From positions 73,162,001 to 73,226,000 of the forward strand of contig CM060733.1 in NCBI GenBank assembly GCA_030704615.1: 64,000 bases of DNA. Direction: 5' to 3'. Both the position numbers and the translations under genes were made by a program. Under the pieces are notes generated by a model that saw only the letters and a list, made by a program, of their open reading frames with translations, was not told the DNA's origin and did not search any database. This DNA is from Takakia lepidozioides. Its lineage: Eukaryota; Streptophyta; Takakiopsida; Takakiales; Takakiaceae. This document shows positions 33,874-45,889 of the stretch, piece after piece; position 1 is the first letter of the stretch, and each line of letters opens with the position of its first letter.

Positions 33874-34010
33874 CCCCCCCCCCCGGGGAGAACTGAGTGC
33901 GTCAACGCACTCAATTTCTTCATGATCATGATTTCAGGATGATCATCGACGAGAGGTGCGGGTCCGGATTTTCACCCCGGGTACCCGGCGGGTTTTGGGG
34001 AAACCCCCCC

Positions 34011-34046
<36 letters not shown>

Positions 34047-34102
34047 AGAACTGAGTGCGTCAACACACTCAATTTTTTCATGATCATGATTTCAGGATGA
34101 TC
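33874..34102. repeat. C-tracts with 57-bp direct repeats
   Basis: A C11-G4 tract (33874-33888) and a 42-bp almost pure C tract (34004-34045) are each followed by the same 57-bp segment (33888-33944 and 34046-34102). The segment starts with the stem TGAGTGCGT-CA-ACGCACTCA. A weaker relative lies at 33588-33612. The second copy abuts gene 1 copy D exactly. This looks like replication slippage or an assembly problem at a homopolymer. Confidence 0.8.
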
Positions 34103-36085
34103 GACTATGGGTGTGCATGTTTATGACTATCACTCCAAGAGGCTCATGACGATTGCAATCTGCGAGATGAAAGGGGAGGACACACAGTCGGAGATGCATC
34201 TGTGGGAGGGCATAAACGAGCAGATGGCAAGGGCGGGATTGGCAGAGCCCAATTTCAGGGGATTCATGGCAGACAACGCTCAGGCCAATTGGGGCAGCGG
34301 TGCGGCGTGTGTACGGTGAGGACCCCAATGTTCCAATGGAGGGGAAAGAGAGACCCTGTGGATTCCATTGGATGCAGAGTCTATCTCACTACACTACCAA
34401 ATTTGTTGCTAGCTCATTCCAGGCTGAACACCGTGTCCTTTGTACGGCGTGGAAGGATGCACCCACATTTGATGACGCGGAGGTTAAGTTTGCTATCATC
34501 GAGGCTTGGTGGAACATGTCAGGTGCAGTGGAGACAACCAATCTAGGAGCCTTGCACAGCTGGTTGGGGTGGTGGCATTTCCAGTATCGACAGTTCGGAC
34601 AGTACATGCGGGAGGTATGATGCTGTCATTTTCGTGCAATTGTCTTTCCTTTACGGACCTTCCATTGGTCCCTCACCATTGTTTGTGTCCTTGTAGGAGC
34701 GGTGCTTGGATTCCGACACGGACATGCCGAACACGAATATGGCAGAATCAGTCCACTCCTCCTGGCGAGCGTCTTCTGCCGCACATCTGGTGGACGTAGT
34801 GACGGCCACAATGGAGGACATCAACAGAGCAATCATGCAGCAAGCCACGTACTACAAGTTCTTGAGCGGGAAACAATGGGGCTTTGGGCCGGACAGGGAG
34901 GAATTGTTGGTACGAACAGCTTCGAGGTCCAAGAATCCACTGAAATGGGTGACAACATTGCAAGAGAAGATCAAAGGGACGCCTCTGCAACGCAGAGGTG
35001 AACACCTAGAGGGGGACGTCCGTACTCGCCCTGTGAGGCGGAGGATTGAAGAGAAACCTGGGTGCAAAGAGGATTCTTGGAGATCCGACAGGAACATTTG
35101 GACAGCACCTCGAGGTCCCGTCATGTTGCCGCACAATGTGTCTTCTAGCAGTGGGAGCCCAAGAAATTCCAGATCGCCATCGCCTTCAAGCGGGGATTCC
35201 ATGCAAGAAATTCCCACCACTCGCTTGCCCCAGATTCCGCCCGCTGTTATGCAGTATGGCCAAGCCATTGTGGAGACGATTGTGTCTGCGTCACAGTGGA
35301 GAATTGCTCGCACAAAGCCGTCGTTTCAAGGTAGGTGTTCCGCAATTCGAGTGGATACACAACAACGTTGTTTAGAGATGATAAGGAGGAATCCAGATGG
35401 GGCTGTCCCTGCTCCTACTTTTACAGGAAGATTTGTCCATGCAAAGTTTGCGGAGGCGACAACCACCCAGTTTTGGTTCTGCAGGCACGACATTATGACT
35501 TGCGTGTATGGAAAGCCCAAGTACGGCATACAAACAATGCCAGAGGCTCCCCCGGTGTGGCCGGTGGAACCAGGCTGCGATCTGAGTCAGGTTGAGGCCG
35601 ACGCCCTTACTGCCGCAGGATTTTGGATGTTGCAGCGCACTGACGTCCCCAGACAACCATTTCCGCTTCCACAGCCTCCACCACCAACCCCTGTGAGAGC
35701 AAGAACAATGGGACGCGACAGCTCTAAGCATCCTACACACCGTTGGGGGAAACCGAAGAGGCGGCGACCTCCCTCAAAAGTGAACGAGACAAGGATGGGG
35801 AATGCACTTCGGATGAACTGTACAATCCAGAGCTCGACAGAAGTGCCCCCACCAGGCTTTGGGCGTGTGTATCAGATGGCCACGGCAGGCTCAGCTGTTC
35901 GCAATGAGGTGTACACCATCACCATTTCAAAATTACCCACCTGCAATTGCACCGACTTCCAGATCATGGCGAACAAGGGGGCATCATACTGCCCTTGCAA
36001 GCATCTATACTACGTGTACCTAAAGAGACTCCGGTGTAATTCCACAACTCATCACTTCATACATGCACCAGGGTTGAGCCCCTAA
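34103..36085 (+). pseudogene. Gene 1 (transposase) C-terminal half with SWIM finger, copy D
   Basis: The copy enters mid-gene at MGVHVYDYHSKRLMTIAI and continues through GFMADNAQAN, where one or two inserted bases (near 34290) shift the frame. The later catalytic region (KFAIIEAWW..ETTNLGALHSW) is intact. An 82-bp GT-AG intron (34615-34696) is followed by one long exon to 36085. This exon holds a basic low-complexity region, a segment HAKFAEATTTQFWFCRHD, and a SWIM zinc finger near the end: TCNCTDF then CPCKHLYYVY, fitting CxC-xn-CxH. SWIM fingers are frequent at the C-terminus of MULE transposases and assist DNA binding. It supplies the 3' half missing in copy B. Confidence 0.7.
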
Positions 36086-37046
36086 GAGGTGCACACTCTT
36101 CTGAATATGGATCCAGGGGACCAGTGAGCTTGGCTTGCGGTCCCAACACAATGGTACGCCCATCCTTTTCGGATAGTAGAACTGTACTGCTGCAAGTAGC
36201 TCTGACTCTGGCCACAGAAAGGTCTGACTTATGTCTTGCCTACCAGTAACCTGTTTTGCTCGAACTAAGATAATACTATGTCATTCTCTTGTGTTTCCAC
36301 GTGCATGTATTTTTGTGTGTTGGAGGGTTATTGTTTTTCTGCTCTCCCAAACTTTGCTTTCCTCATTCGACCCCCAGCAAGGAAATGCGGCGCCGCATTT
36401 CCAAGTAACGTCGTAGGTACTGGTAGATGCGGCCTTCGCCAACACCAAACCGCCCAAAAATTTCGCACGTGCGAACCCTAATGCGGCACCGCATTTCCCA
36501 GTTGAGTCGCAAACCTTTCCCGCCGAATACCCGAAGATGACAGAATTGTGAAGTACTGCAGACTCTATTGGTGCAGACTCTATTGGTTCAATCGCGGCAA
36601 AATGGTCACCTTCATTCCAATGTTAAGGCATGTAAAACCGCGGAATACTCTATAAAGGCCAGTATGCGACGTCCTTTTGCCGTGGTATACTGGATTTCTC
36701 GTTGCACGGTCACTCATTTCCATGAGCGGATCTAAAAAACCATGAGCGGACTTGTTACTGACGACATATCTTCGCCGCATTACAGGATGTGGAACTTCCA
36801 AAAACGGCAAGGTCAAATTAAAAACTATTATTTTAATACTTGTTTAATCTGCCGCATTTCCAAATTTGGAGGAGTCCGCTCATGAAATCCGCGTGTCTGA
36901 CTTCGGCTCACCGCTCATGCGGCTCATGCGACTCATGGCTCATGGCTCATGGTTTCTGCTCATGAAATAGTAAACCTCCTTTGATGGAGAGAGATGGACC
37001 ATCGATGATGGCAATCACGACTGATTTCCTGTCATAAAGGTGAAGT
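36086..37046. other. Flank of gene 1 copy D with isolated palindromes
   Basis: No gene. Two palindromes of the array type lie at about 36380-36402 (GGAAATGCGG centre GC) and 36481-36500 (AATGCGG centre CA). A cluster of about seven GCTCATG units occurs at 36875-36966. The palindromes suggest that this is still transposon 3' flank. Confidence 0.6.
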
Positions 37047-37577
37047 GTGGCAATGACAAATCCTTCAGGGATTGATGCCCCATTTTACGGGAATGAGATA
37101 GAAGATGTAGCAGACTGGTTAGAAAAATTGCAACTAATAGGAGATGTTCGAGATTTGAATGAAGACAAACTGTTGAAAGTGGCAAGGTTAAATCTGCAAG
37201 GTAAGGCAGATGATTGGTATAAAAGACAGAATCCCAAACCCACCATTTGGGAGGAGTTCCAGGAACTGGTGTTTACAAAATACGGACAGGTGGATCCCAC
37301 TGAACTAAAAATGAAGTTGGACTCTGTGAAACAGGAAAGCAGGGAAAGAGTGCAGGCATATTACGACCGCATCTCGAAACTGTTCGCCCAGGGAAAAATC
37401 TCTGACTTGGAACAAAGAAGAAGAATTCTGAGTGGGTTGCAGCCCGAGATCATGCGACTCATGCTAGGTACAAGGTTTGTCAACATTGATGACGTGTTGG
37501 AAACTGCCCTACATGTGGAATGGGGATTGGGAGAGATGAGAGAAACCCCTTTGGAGCCACTAGAAGGAGAGATATAG
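37047..37577 (+). pseudogene. Ty3/gypsy Gag fragment
   Basis: A 176-codon frame starts MTNPSGIDAPFYGNEIEDVA two codons in and carries the Retrotrans_gag pattern: WLEKLQLI, LQGKADDWYKRQ, WEEFQELVFTKYG and SGLQPEIMRLM. The nucleocapsid zinc knuckle, protease and pol are missing, so this is the 5' third of a gag-pol frame. It may come from the same element family as the pol at 13542-16352, but no overlap allows a test. Gag forms the particle that packages the RNA. Confidence 0.7.
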
Positions 37578-39463
37578 GAGCAAAAGGTGACGGATACCCT
37601 GTCAAGTTATTTTACCACTAGTGTGAAACTAGCTAGGAAATAGCAGCTTTTACATATTGACATTTGGGATTGGCCCAAGTGTCAATCCAGGGGTCAAGGC
37701 AGATTTAGGCCCTGGAGTGGTTATCTTCACGGCAAGCGCGGGAGGCTCATCTTTCTCGAGTTGAGCCTCACCGCGCCTAGCTATGGCGCCGTAGTGTGGA
37801 TTCCCCATGGCGTGGGGTGCACTTGGCTTGACTTGTATTTGAGTGATGAGGTTATATATATGCATGAGTTTATGCTTCAGCTTTGTGAGCTCGCATGAGC
37901 TCGTGCTTGTATTCTTCCTCTTTATCACTCGAGAAAGATGAGCTCGTATCTATGAGTGCTAGATACGAGTTAGTTGTAGCACTTGTGGTTTTTGCTTGAG
38001 AATGAGAGAAACCAAGTTGTTATGCAAGGAGCACCGTGGAGCTCTTGGTTGTTAGAAGCGGAGGCGATGTGGGTTACGAGGTGGTAAACCTTGGCATTCG
38101 ATCTTCAGCTTCAGAGATGAAAGCACCATACTGTAGGTAATTCCAGAGCACCTTGATGGTTTCAGATTGTGTACATGCATGAGCAAGCACGATTGGGAAG
38201 AGGACCAGTCAAGAGCAGGTTATAGTGGCTTTGGTGGCAAAGCTGAGAACTGGACTTGGGAATGCGAGCTGTCATTGTGTGAAGGATTGCAAGACCAAGC
38301 GAAAGGGCTGATTTGGCTTGGGGCAAATCAGTGCACTTTGTGGAGTATGGTGAGATTGGGTTTCAATCTCGAGCTTCAGCATTGAGAGGGCTCTTGTCAT
38401 GGCGAGAGCAGGGCTGGAACAGGAGCTAAGAGGTGCGGCAAGGCCATGGAATGTGCACCTAGGGTTACAGAGCTTGGAAGAAGAGCTCTTGCACCACAAG
38501 AGAAGTGTCTTGTGGCTGGAAATGTAAGCCTTAGGGTTTCAGGAGCTTGGCAAAGGCTATGGAGTGCTTAGTCTTGTCTTAGAGAGCATCAAGGAGCCAA
38601 GGAGGCAAGATAGGGGGCTGATATCTCTTGTGTGAAGAGGTTGCATGTGTGGAGCATGTATTCAGCTCATTGAAGCTTCCATCTTCAAGCTTGGAGGGCA
38701 AGCAAGGAAGAGGGAAGGGCTGACTTCCCTTATGTGAGGGCAATGCATGTGTGGAGCATGCTATCAGCCTGGTGAAGGCTTGCACTTTCAGGTGTGGGAG
38801 TGCAAGAAAGGAAGGAAGGGGCTGGTTTCCCTGTAGGGCATGTGGAGCATGCTTTCAGCATGCTGAAGCTTGTATTTTCAGGTTTGTGGGTGCAAGAAAT
38901 GAAGCAAAGGAGCTGATTCTTTTATGGTGAGAGTGGGGCATGTGTGGAGCATGCCTTCAGCCCATTGAGGCTCTTGTTTTCAAGCTTTAGAGAGCTAGAA
39001 CGGAAGGTCTAGGGCTGGTTTCCACTTGGAGTGAAAGAAAAGCACTTGTAGGGCCTATGTGAGTTGGGGTTTCAACTTCAAGCTTGAAGGGAGCGCAACT
39101 CTTGAAGCAGCAGGTGTAAGGGGCTGGAAGAGGCTCTAAGACAGATGCTATGGCCAAGGAGAGTGCTTGAATGAGTGCTCACAAGGGCTGGGAACCAGCA
39201 GGGCTTGGTTGTTTGCCATTGAGTTTAGTGGCGTGTTTGGGTAGGCTAAGTGAGAAAGAAGGCTTGGTTTGTGGCAACCACCTCATGGCTTAGGGCTACT
39301 ATGGTGGTGTGTGGGAGCCGAAAGAGCAAGGATACCTTGCTGATTTCCTCACAGCCACCATAGCTCGGTGGAAAGAAGCCTAGAGTCCAAGAGACACAAA
39401 CCCTAGCTTGGCGTGGCTAAACCCCTTGGAGAAATGGCTAAACTGCCAGAGCGGCCATGTGTG
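37578..39463. other. Non-coding region with degenerate 100-bp repeats
   Basis: No recognised gene. Between about 38643 and 39030 a degenerate unit of about 93-102 bp recurs four times (GCATGTGTGGAGCATGC at 38643, 38745, 38838 and 38938, followed by TTCAGC and TTGAAGCTT-like text). The region precedes the minisatellite and could be LTR or leader of the retroelement whose gag begins at 43.26 kb; that is a guess. Confidence 0.45.
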
Positions 39464-42400
39464 GGGCTGTGACAGGCAGTGGCAAGCTGTGACGGGCTGT
39501 GACGGGCTGTGTCAGGCTGTGGCGAGCTGTGACGGGCTGTGACGGGCTGTGACAGGCTGTGGCAAGCTGTGACAGGCTGTGATGGGCTGTGACAGGCTGT
39601 GCCCTGTGCCCTGTGGGGCTGTGACGGGCTGTGTCAGGCTGTGACAGGCTGTGCCCAGTGGCCTTTTGGGGCTGTGACGGGCTGTGCGGGGCTGTGACAG
39701 GCTGTGCCCTGAGGCCTGTGGGGCTGTGACGGGCTGTGACAGGCTGTGCCCATGGCCTTTGGGGCTGTGATGGGCTGTGAGGGGCTGTGACAGGCCGTGC
39801 CTGAGGCCTTTGAGGCTGTGATGGGCTGTGATGGGCTGTGATAGGCTGTGCCCTGTGCCCTGTGGGGCTGTGACGGGCTGTGTCAGGCTGTGACAGGTTG
39901 TGCCCAGTGGCCTTTGGGGCTGTGACAGGCTGTGCCCTGAAGCCTGTGGGGCTGTGACGGGCTATGACAGGCTGTGCCCATGGCCTTTGGGCTGTGATGG
40001 GCTGTGACAGGCCGTGCCTGAGGCCTTTGCGGCTGTGATGGGCTGTGACAGGCTGTGGCAAGCTGTGACAGGCTGTGATGGGCTGTGACAGGCTGTGCCC
40101 TGTGCCCTGTGGGGCTGTGACGGGCTGTGTCAGGCTGTGACAGGCTGTGCCCAGTGGCCTTTTGGGGCTGTGACGGGCTGTGCGGGGCTGTGACAGGCTG
40201 TGCCCTGAGGCCTGTGGGGCTGTGACAGGCTGTGCCCATGGCCTTTGGGGCTGTGATGGGCTGTGAGGGGCTGTGACAGGCCGTGCCTGAGGCCTTTGAG
40301 GCTGTGATGGGCTGTGATGGGCTGTGACAGGCTGTGCCCTGTGCCCTGTGGGGCTGTGACGGGCTGTGTCAGGCTGTGACAGGCTGTGCCCAGTGGCCTT
40401 TGGGGCTGTGACGGGCTGTGCGGGGCTGTGACAGGCTGTGCCCTGAGGCCTGTGGGGCTGTGACGGGCTGTGATAGGCTGTGCCCATGGCCTTTGGGGCT
40501 GTGATGGGCTGTGAGGGGCTGTGACAGGCCGTGCCTGAGGCCTTTGCGGCTGTGACGGGCTGTGAGGGGTTGTGACAGGCCGTGCCCATGGCCTTTGGGG
40601 CTGTGACGGGCTGTGAGGGGCTGTGACAGGCCGTGCCCGAGGCCTCTGGGGCTGTGACGGGCTGAGAGGGGCTGTGACAGGCCGTGCCTGAGGCCTTTGG
40701 GGCTGTGACGGGCTGTGAGGGGCTGTGACAGGCCGTGCCTGAGGCCTTTGAGGCTGTGACGGGCTGTGAGGGGCTGTGACAGGCCGTGCCCATGGCCTTT
40801 GGGGCTGTGACGGGCTGTGAGGGGCTGTGACAGGCCGTGCCTGAGGCCTTTGAGGCTGTGACGGGCTGTGAGGGGCTGTGACAGGCCGTGCCCATGGCCT
40901 TTGGGGCTGTGAGGGGCTGTGAGGGGCTGTGACAGGCCGCGCCTGAGGCCTTTGGGGCTGTGACAGGCCGTGCCTGAGGCCTTTGGGGCTGTGATGGGCT
41001 GTGACAGGCCGTGCCTGAGGCCTTTGAGGCTGTGAGGGGCTGTGAGGGGCTGTGACAGGCCGTGCCCATGGCCTTTGGGGCTGTGACGGGCTGTGCGGGG
41101 CTGTGACAGGCTGTGCCCTGAGGCCTGTGGGGCTGTGAGGGGCTGTGATAGGCTGTGCCCATGGCCTTTGGGGCTGTGATGGGCTGTGAGGGGCTGTGAC
41201 AGGCCGTGCCTGAGGCCTTTGCGGCTGTGACGGGCTGTGAGGGGCTGTGACAGGCCGTGCCCATGGCCTTTGGGGCTGTGACGGGCTGTGAGGGGCTGTG
41301 ACAGGCCGTGCCCGAGGCCTTTGGGGCTGTGACGGGCTGAGAGGGGCTGTGACAGGCCGTGCCTGAGGCCTTTGGGGCTGTGACGGGCTGTGAGGGGCTG
41401 TGACAGGCTGTGCCTGAGGCCTTTGAGGCTGTGGCGGGCTGTGAGGGGCTGTGACAGGCCGTGCCCATGGCCTTTGGGGCTGTGAGGGGCTGTGAGGGGC
41501 TGTGACAGGCCGCGCCCGAGGCCTTTGGGGCTGTGATGGGGTGTGACAGGCCGTGCCTGAGGCCTTTGGGGCTGTGAGGGGCTGTGAGGGGCTGTGACAG
41601 GCCGTGCCTGAGGCCTTTGAGGCTGTGGCGGGCTGTGAGGGGCTGTGACAGGCCGTGCCCATGGCCTTTGGGCTGTGACGGGCTGTGAGGGGCTGTGACA
41701 GGCCGTGCCCATGGCCTTTGGGGCTGTGAGGGCTGTGAGGGGCTGTGACAGGCCGCGCCTGAGGCCTTTGGGGCTGTGACGGGCTGTGAGGGGCTGTGAC
41801 AGGCCGTGCCTGAGGCCTTTGGGGCTGTGATGGGCTGTGACAGGCCGTGCCTGAGGCCTTTGAGGCTGTGAGGGGCTGTGAGGGGCTGTGACAGGCCGTG
41901 CCCATGGCCTTTGGGGCTGTGACGGGCTGTGACAGGCTGTGCCCTGAGGCCTGTGGGGCTGTGAGGGGCTGTGATAGGCTGTGCCCATGGCCTTTGGGGC
42001 TGTGATGGGCTGTGAGGGGCTGTGACAGGCCGTGCCTGAGGCCTTTGCGGCTGTGACGGGCTGTGAGGGGCTGTGACAGGCCGTGCCCATGGCCTTTGGG
42101 GCTGTGACGGGCTGTGAGGGGCTGTGACAGGCCGTGCCCGAGGCTTTGGGGCTGTGAGGGCTGAGAGGGGCTGTGATAGGCCGTGCCTGAGGCCTTTGGG
42201 CTGTGACGGGCTGTGAGGGGCTCTGACAGGCTGTGCCTGAGGCCTTTGAGGCTGTGGCGGGCTGTGAGGGGCTGTGACAGGCCGTGCCCATGGCCTTTGG
42301 GGCTGTGACGGGCTGTGAGGGGCTGTGACAGGCCGTGCCTGAGGCCTTTGAGGCTGTGACGGGCTGTGGAGGGCTGTGACAGGCCGTGCCCATGGCCTTT

Positions 42401-42790
42401 GGGGCTGTGAGGGGCTGTGAGGGGCTGTGACAGGCCGCGCCTGAGGCCTTTGGGGCTGTGACGGGCTGTGAGGGGCTGTGACAGGCCGTGCCTGAGGCCT
42501 TTGGGGCTGTGATGGGCTGTGACAGGCCGTGTGAGGGCTTGAGGCTGTGACGGGCTGTGAGGGGCTGTGAGGCCTTGCCCATGGCTTTGGGGCTGTGACG
42601 GGCTGTGAGGGGCTGTGGGCTGGTGTTTGTGGGGTGGTGGGGGTGTGGGTGGGGCTGTGACGGGCTGTGAGGGGGTGTGGACAGGCCGCGCCCGAGGTCT
42701 TTGGGCTGTGACGGGCTGTGAGGGCTGTGACAGGCTGTGCCCAGTGGCCTGTGGGACTGTGACGGCTGTGACCAGTGAGCTGTGTGGGCC
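39464..42790. repeat. 51-bp minisatellite built of 10-bp subunits
   Basis: About 3.3 kb of GGGCTGTGAC-like decamers. A typical unit is 51 bp: five decamers ending in GCCCATGGCCTTT or GCCTGAGGCCTTT. Because 51 is a multiple of three, the minus strand stays open for hundreds of codons (17-residue repeat GTACHSPSQPVTAPKAS). That is explained by composition, so I do not call it a gene. Strand asymmetry is strong (G and T on the plus strand). Confidence 0.92.
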
Positions 42791-43257
42791 TGTGCTGGTC
42801 TGTGGTGGCCCGTGTTGACCTGTGGATGGCCTGTGCTGACTCGTGGAGGCACTGGTGGACTAAGGACTGGCATGTGGTCTGGAAGGCCGAATTTTGAAGC
42901 TCGTGGGGGTGGTTTGAGGAGTATCTTCATGATATTCCCATGGTCATGCAAGTTCAGGTGTAGGCTATGTTAGGAACTTAGTATTCCAAACCATAAGCCG
43001 CAACAGGTTTCTCTACCCGGTTACCTTGTGGAGAGGGGGTTAGGGACATGTCATGACCGGTTGAGTGTCAACACGGAGGTGCCACTAGTTGCTGGGGACA
43101 GTGCCGGTTCGAGCACTAGCGATACTAGTGGGTACACGAGACGAGGTGTGCGGTTTAGGCCACCTTCACCTCCTGTGTCTTCCACGGAAGGTTCTGATTC
43201 GGATTGTGAATCAGGAGGGCTCATACCGGCGGTGCAAGTTGTTTCTTTGCCATTATT

Positions 43258-45006
43258 GTGGGACACAATGGAGGAGATGTATGGAGCTACCAAGGGCCAC
43301 GAAGGTACTCTGGGGCGGTGGGCACCATTGAGTTGGATGATTTTATCCAAGAGTTTGATAGTTGGTGTGATTTGCAGCAAATGCGCAATCCACAACTATT
43401 TACGCCGTTCATGGCATGGAAAGGGCTGTTTCAGCACCTTGAGGGGCCGCCTATGGATGATTACCATGAGTTCAGGCGGGGGCATGAGGTTGAGATCGAG
43501 GAGTGGAGGATGTACTGGTCACCCGACTATGTCTCCATCACTAGGGGCACTAGAGCCACGAGGGCAGTGGCTACACCTGCCGCTGCACCGGCAGCTTCAG
43601 CAAGCAGCAGTGGACTGGTGGTACAGTAGCTACGACGTCCACCCAAGCCACTACCGCACCAGCACTAGCACCCGTGCCTGCCTTCAACCCTGTTGTGGAG
43701 TTCTTCGAAGAGTTGAGAGGGAACTACCAAGGGGTGAGGACAGAGAAGTTGTGGAGCTTGCAAGAGTTCCAATGGAAGCCGACCGAGAGCTTGAGGGAGG
43801 CTTTCACTCGCATGAGGCGCTTGATAAATGTAACCCAAGGGGTTACGGAAGCTCAGGCAGTCCAATTCTGGTATGGGATATTGGACAAGGAGCTGAGGAG
43901 AAGGTGCGGGATGCAACTCTCCTACAAGCGGCCCAACCCACCTTAGCAAATGTGTTTTTGCTGGCAGAGCGGATAGAGCTCAACATGGTGGAGGAACGAG
44001 TGGTCATGGTGGGATTTGCTAAGGAGACACCACGGGGTAGTGTGCTCCTAGCCAACCACTACCTCAACGTGCTCAAGGCAACAAGGGCTCAGGTGAAGCT
44101 CAGGGAAGGGCAGAGAGGACCTCAGATGCAGGGGTCTCTCCCTTCATTTGCTGGCCAACAACGGGCGGATGTGGTGTGCTGGACATGTGGAGGACCCCAT
44201 GCCAAGAAGGATTGCCCAGAGGGAGGCAAAGGGCCGGCACTGCACAGCCTGCACAATTGCAGTGTGGGCATTGTGGCAAGCACGGGCATGGAGAGGCCCA
44301 GTGTTATGGTTTGCATCCTGAGTTGCGCCCAGGCCAGTTCCAAGGGAACAATGGTGGCCGGGGCGAGGTGGAGCAGCCCAGAGAGGACGAGGTGGCCAGC
44401 CACGAGGTGCAGGCCAAGGGCAAGCTCAACGTGGCAAGGACGCGGAGGTCAGGGTGTTGACCAGGCATGGCCAACCGGCTTCAGCAGCTAGAGCAGAGGC
44501 TCGCTGCCATGGCTATAGCTCAGGTGGTACCGGCTCTAAGGCCGGATGGTCCACCTCCTGCTCCTGAGGGAGGAGATATGGGAGGCATGGGATTCATGTG
44601 TGGAGCAGCACTACCACTAGTGCAGGTGGAGTCTGCTGCAGCCGTGACTCGAGGAGCAGCACGAGTTCCTGAGCCACGAGGTGCAGAGGTGGAGTTGGAT
44701 CCACAGCGTGGGGAGGCAAGCCGTCAGGCTAGGCTTCCTCAGTCATTCACATTGGCGGAGACAGTGTCGACGCCATCCATGGCACCTAGTTCTCGCCCGA
44801 CTGTTACCGAGGCGGAGGTTACTATGCCATTGGGGAGAGCTACACGGGTAGCACCACTACCTAGTGTTGCCAAGGCTACGGCAGCTAGTGTGCTGCTAGG
44901 AGCGGCCACATCTGTGTGCCAGGCTCCATTGTTCTCGGCTACCATGATTGCGACGCCGGGGGTAAGACCAGCTGAGGGTGTTCAGGCTGGCAGCTACACT
45001 CTGTGA
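43258..45006 (+). pseudogene. Gag of the methyltransferase retroelement
   Basis: Pieces in shifting frames. The capsid region includes LDDFIQEFDSWCDLQQMR (43330 onward) and FQWKPTESLREAFTRMRR (about 43770-43823). Two nucleocapsid knuckles follow: CWTCGGPHAKKDC (CX2CX3HX4C, 44180-44218) and CGHCGKHGHGEAQC (44258-44299). A Gln-rich coiled stretch (RLQQLEQRLAAMA, from about 44473) and a Ser/Thr/Pro/Ala-rich tail lead to the protease frame at 44978. At least two frameshifts and one stop (43627) break it. Confidence 0.75.
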
Positions 45007-45700
45007 GAGTGGGGAGGTTACTTCATCTTCTGCGGAGATAGTAGGAGGTGTAGTGCCGGAGGGATCCTCGGATTTGAGGGTTAAGACTGCCACGGCGGCG
45101 CCATGGCAAGCTGCAGCTGCCAGGTTGATGGAGCTGCCAGCTAGGCCAGCCATTGAGCGCGCCATGGTGACACCTGGAGTTGTCATGTTAGACAACCAGG
45201 ATGGCATTTTCTGTTTGAGTGGACCGGCAGGCAAGAGGTACCGGCCACTGCGAGTCTTGTTGGACTCGGGAGCTCAGCCACTGATGCTGGCAGAGCTGCT
45301 ATTGCAGGCTTGGGCCTCACGGAGGCGGATATGGAGCCTTGTCCTTTCCAGATACAGACGTCTCTGGAGGATCGGAGCAGGCTCGGGCATGACACGGCAT
45401 GAGTTGGCTATCAGACTACGGCCGGATCACCCGACAGATGGCTCAGTGATGCAAGCCAAGGCCATTGTGACAGACGCAGTCTCATACGATGTCCTGGTTG
45501 GTGGGGCAGTGTTGTACCCCATGGGCTTCACCCTGGATTTTTGGGAGGAGTCAGCTTCCTATAGGCCTGCATGGCAGTCAGGGGAGGGCCGGCGTGTGCA
45601 GCTCCCTGTGACGTTCATAGGAGGAGTTGTGGTTGCCCAGCGAGGCAAGATGCCGACACTAGCAGCATTCATAGCGGCAGTGAGTTGGCCTAGAGAGTTG
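44978..45700 (+). pseudogene. Retroviral-type aspartic protease
   Basis: In the first part of a 645-codon frame, LRVLLDSGAQPLMLAELL (about 45250-45303) carries the DSGA active site, and VLVGGAVLYPMGFTLDFW (about 45490-45545) fits the strand after the flap. It would process the polyprotein. It is in frame with the C-terminal part of the methyltransferase, so one polyprotein is expected. Confidence 0.65.
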
Positions 45701-45889
45701 CTTGAGGGCAATGCTCATTCAGAGGATGTACCACCTCCGGGAGAGCAGGATAACATGTATGGTATGGCGGAGTTGCCTACCATGGTTGCTCAGACTCCAT
45801 TCTGGGGCACGAGCAAGGATTTGCAGCGGGATGCTGATCGACGGGTGCAACAAGCCTGGGTAGAGGCTTTTGTACCATCAGGAGAGGAG

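Noticed and set aside
40130-42951. Very long minus-strand frames with a 17-residue repeat (up to 860 codons)
   Set aside because: They lie wholly in the 51-bp minisatellite, where several frames stay open because the unit length is a multiple of three. No start context, domain or intron supports a gene.
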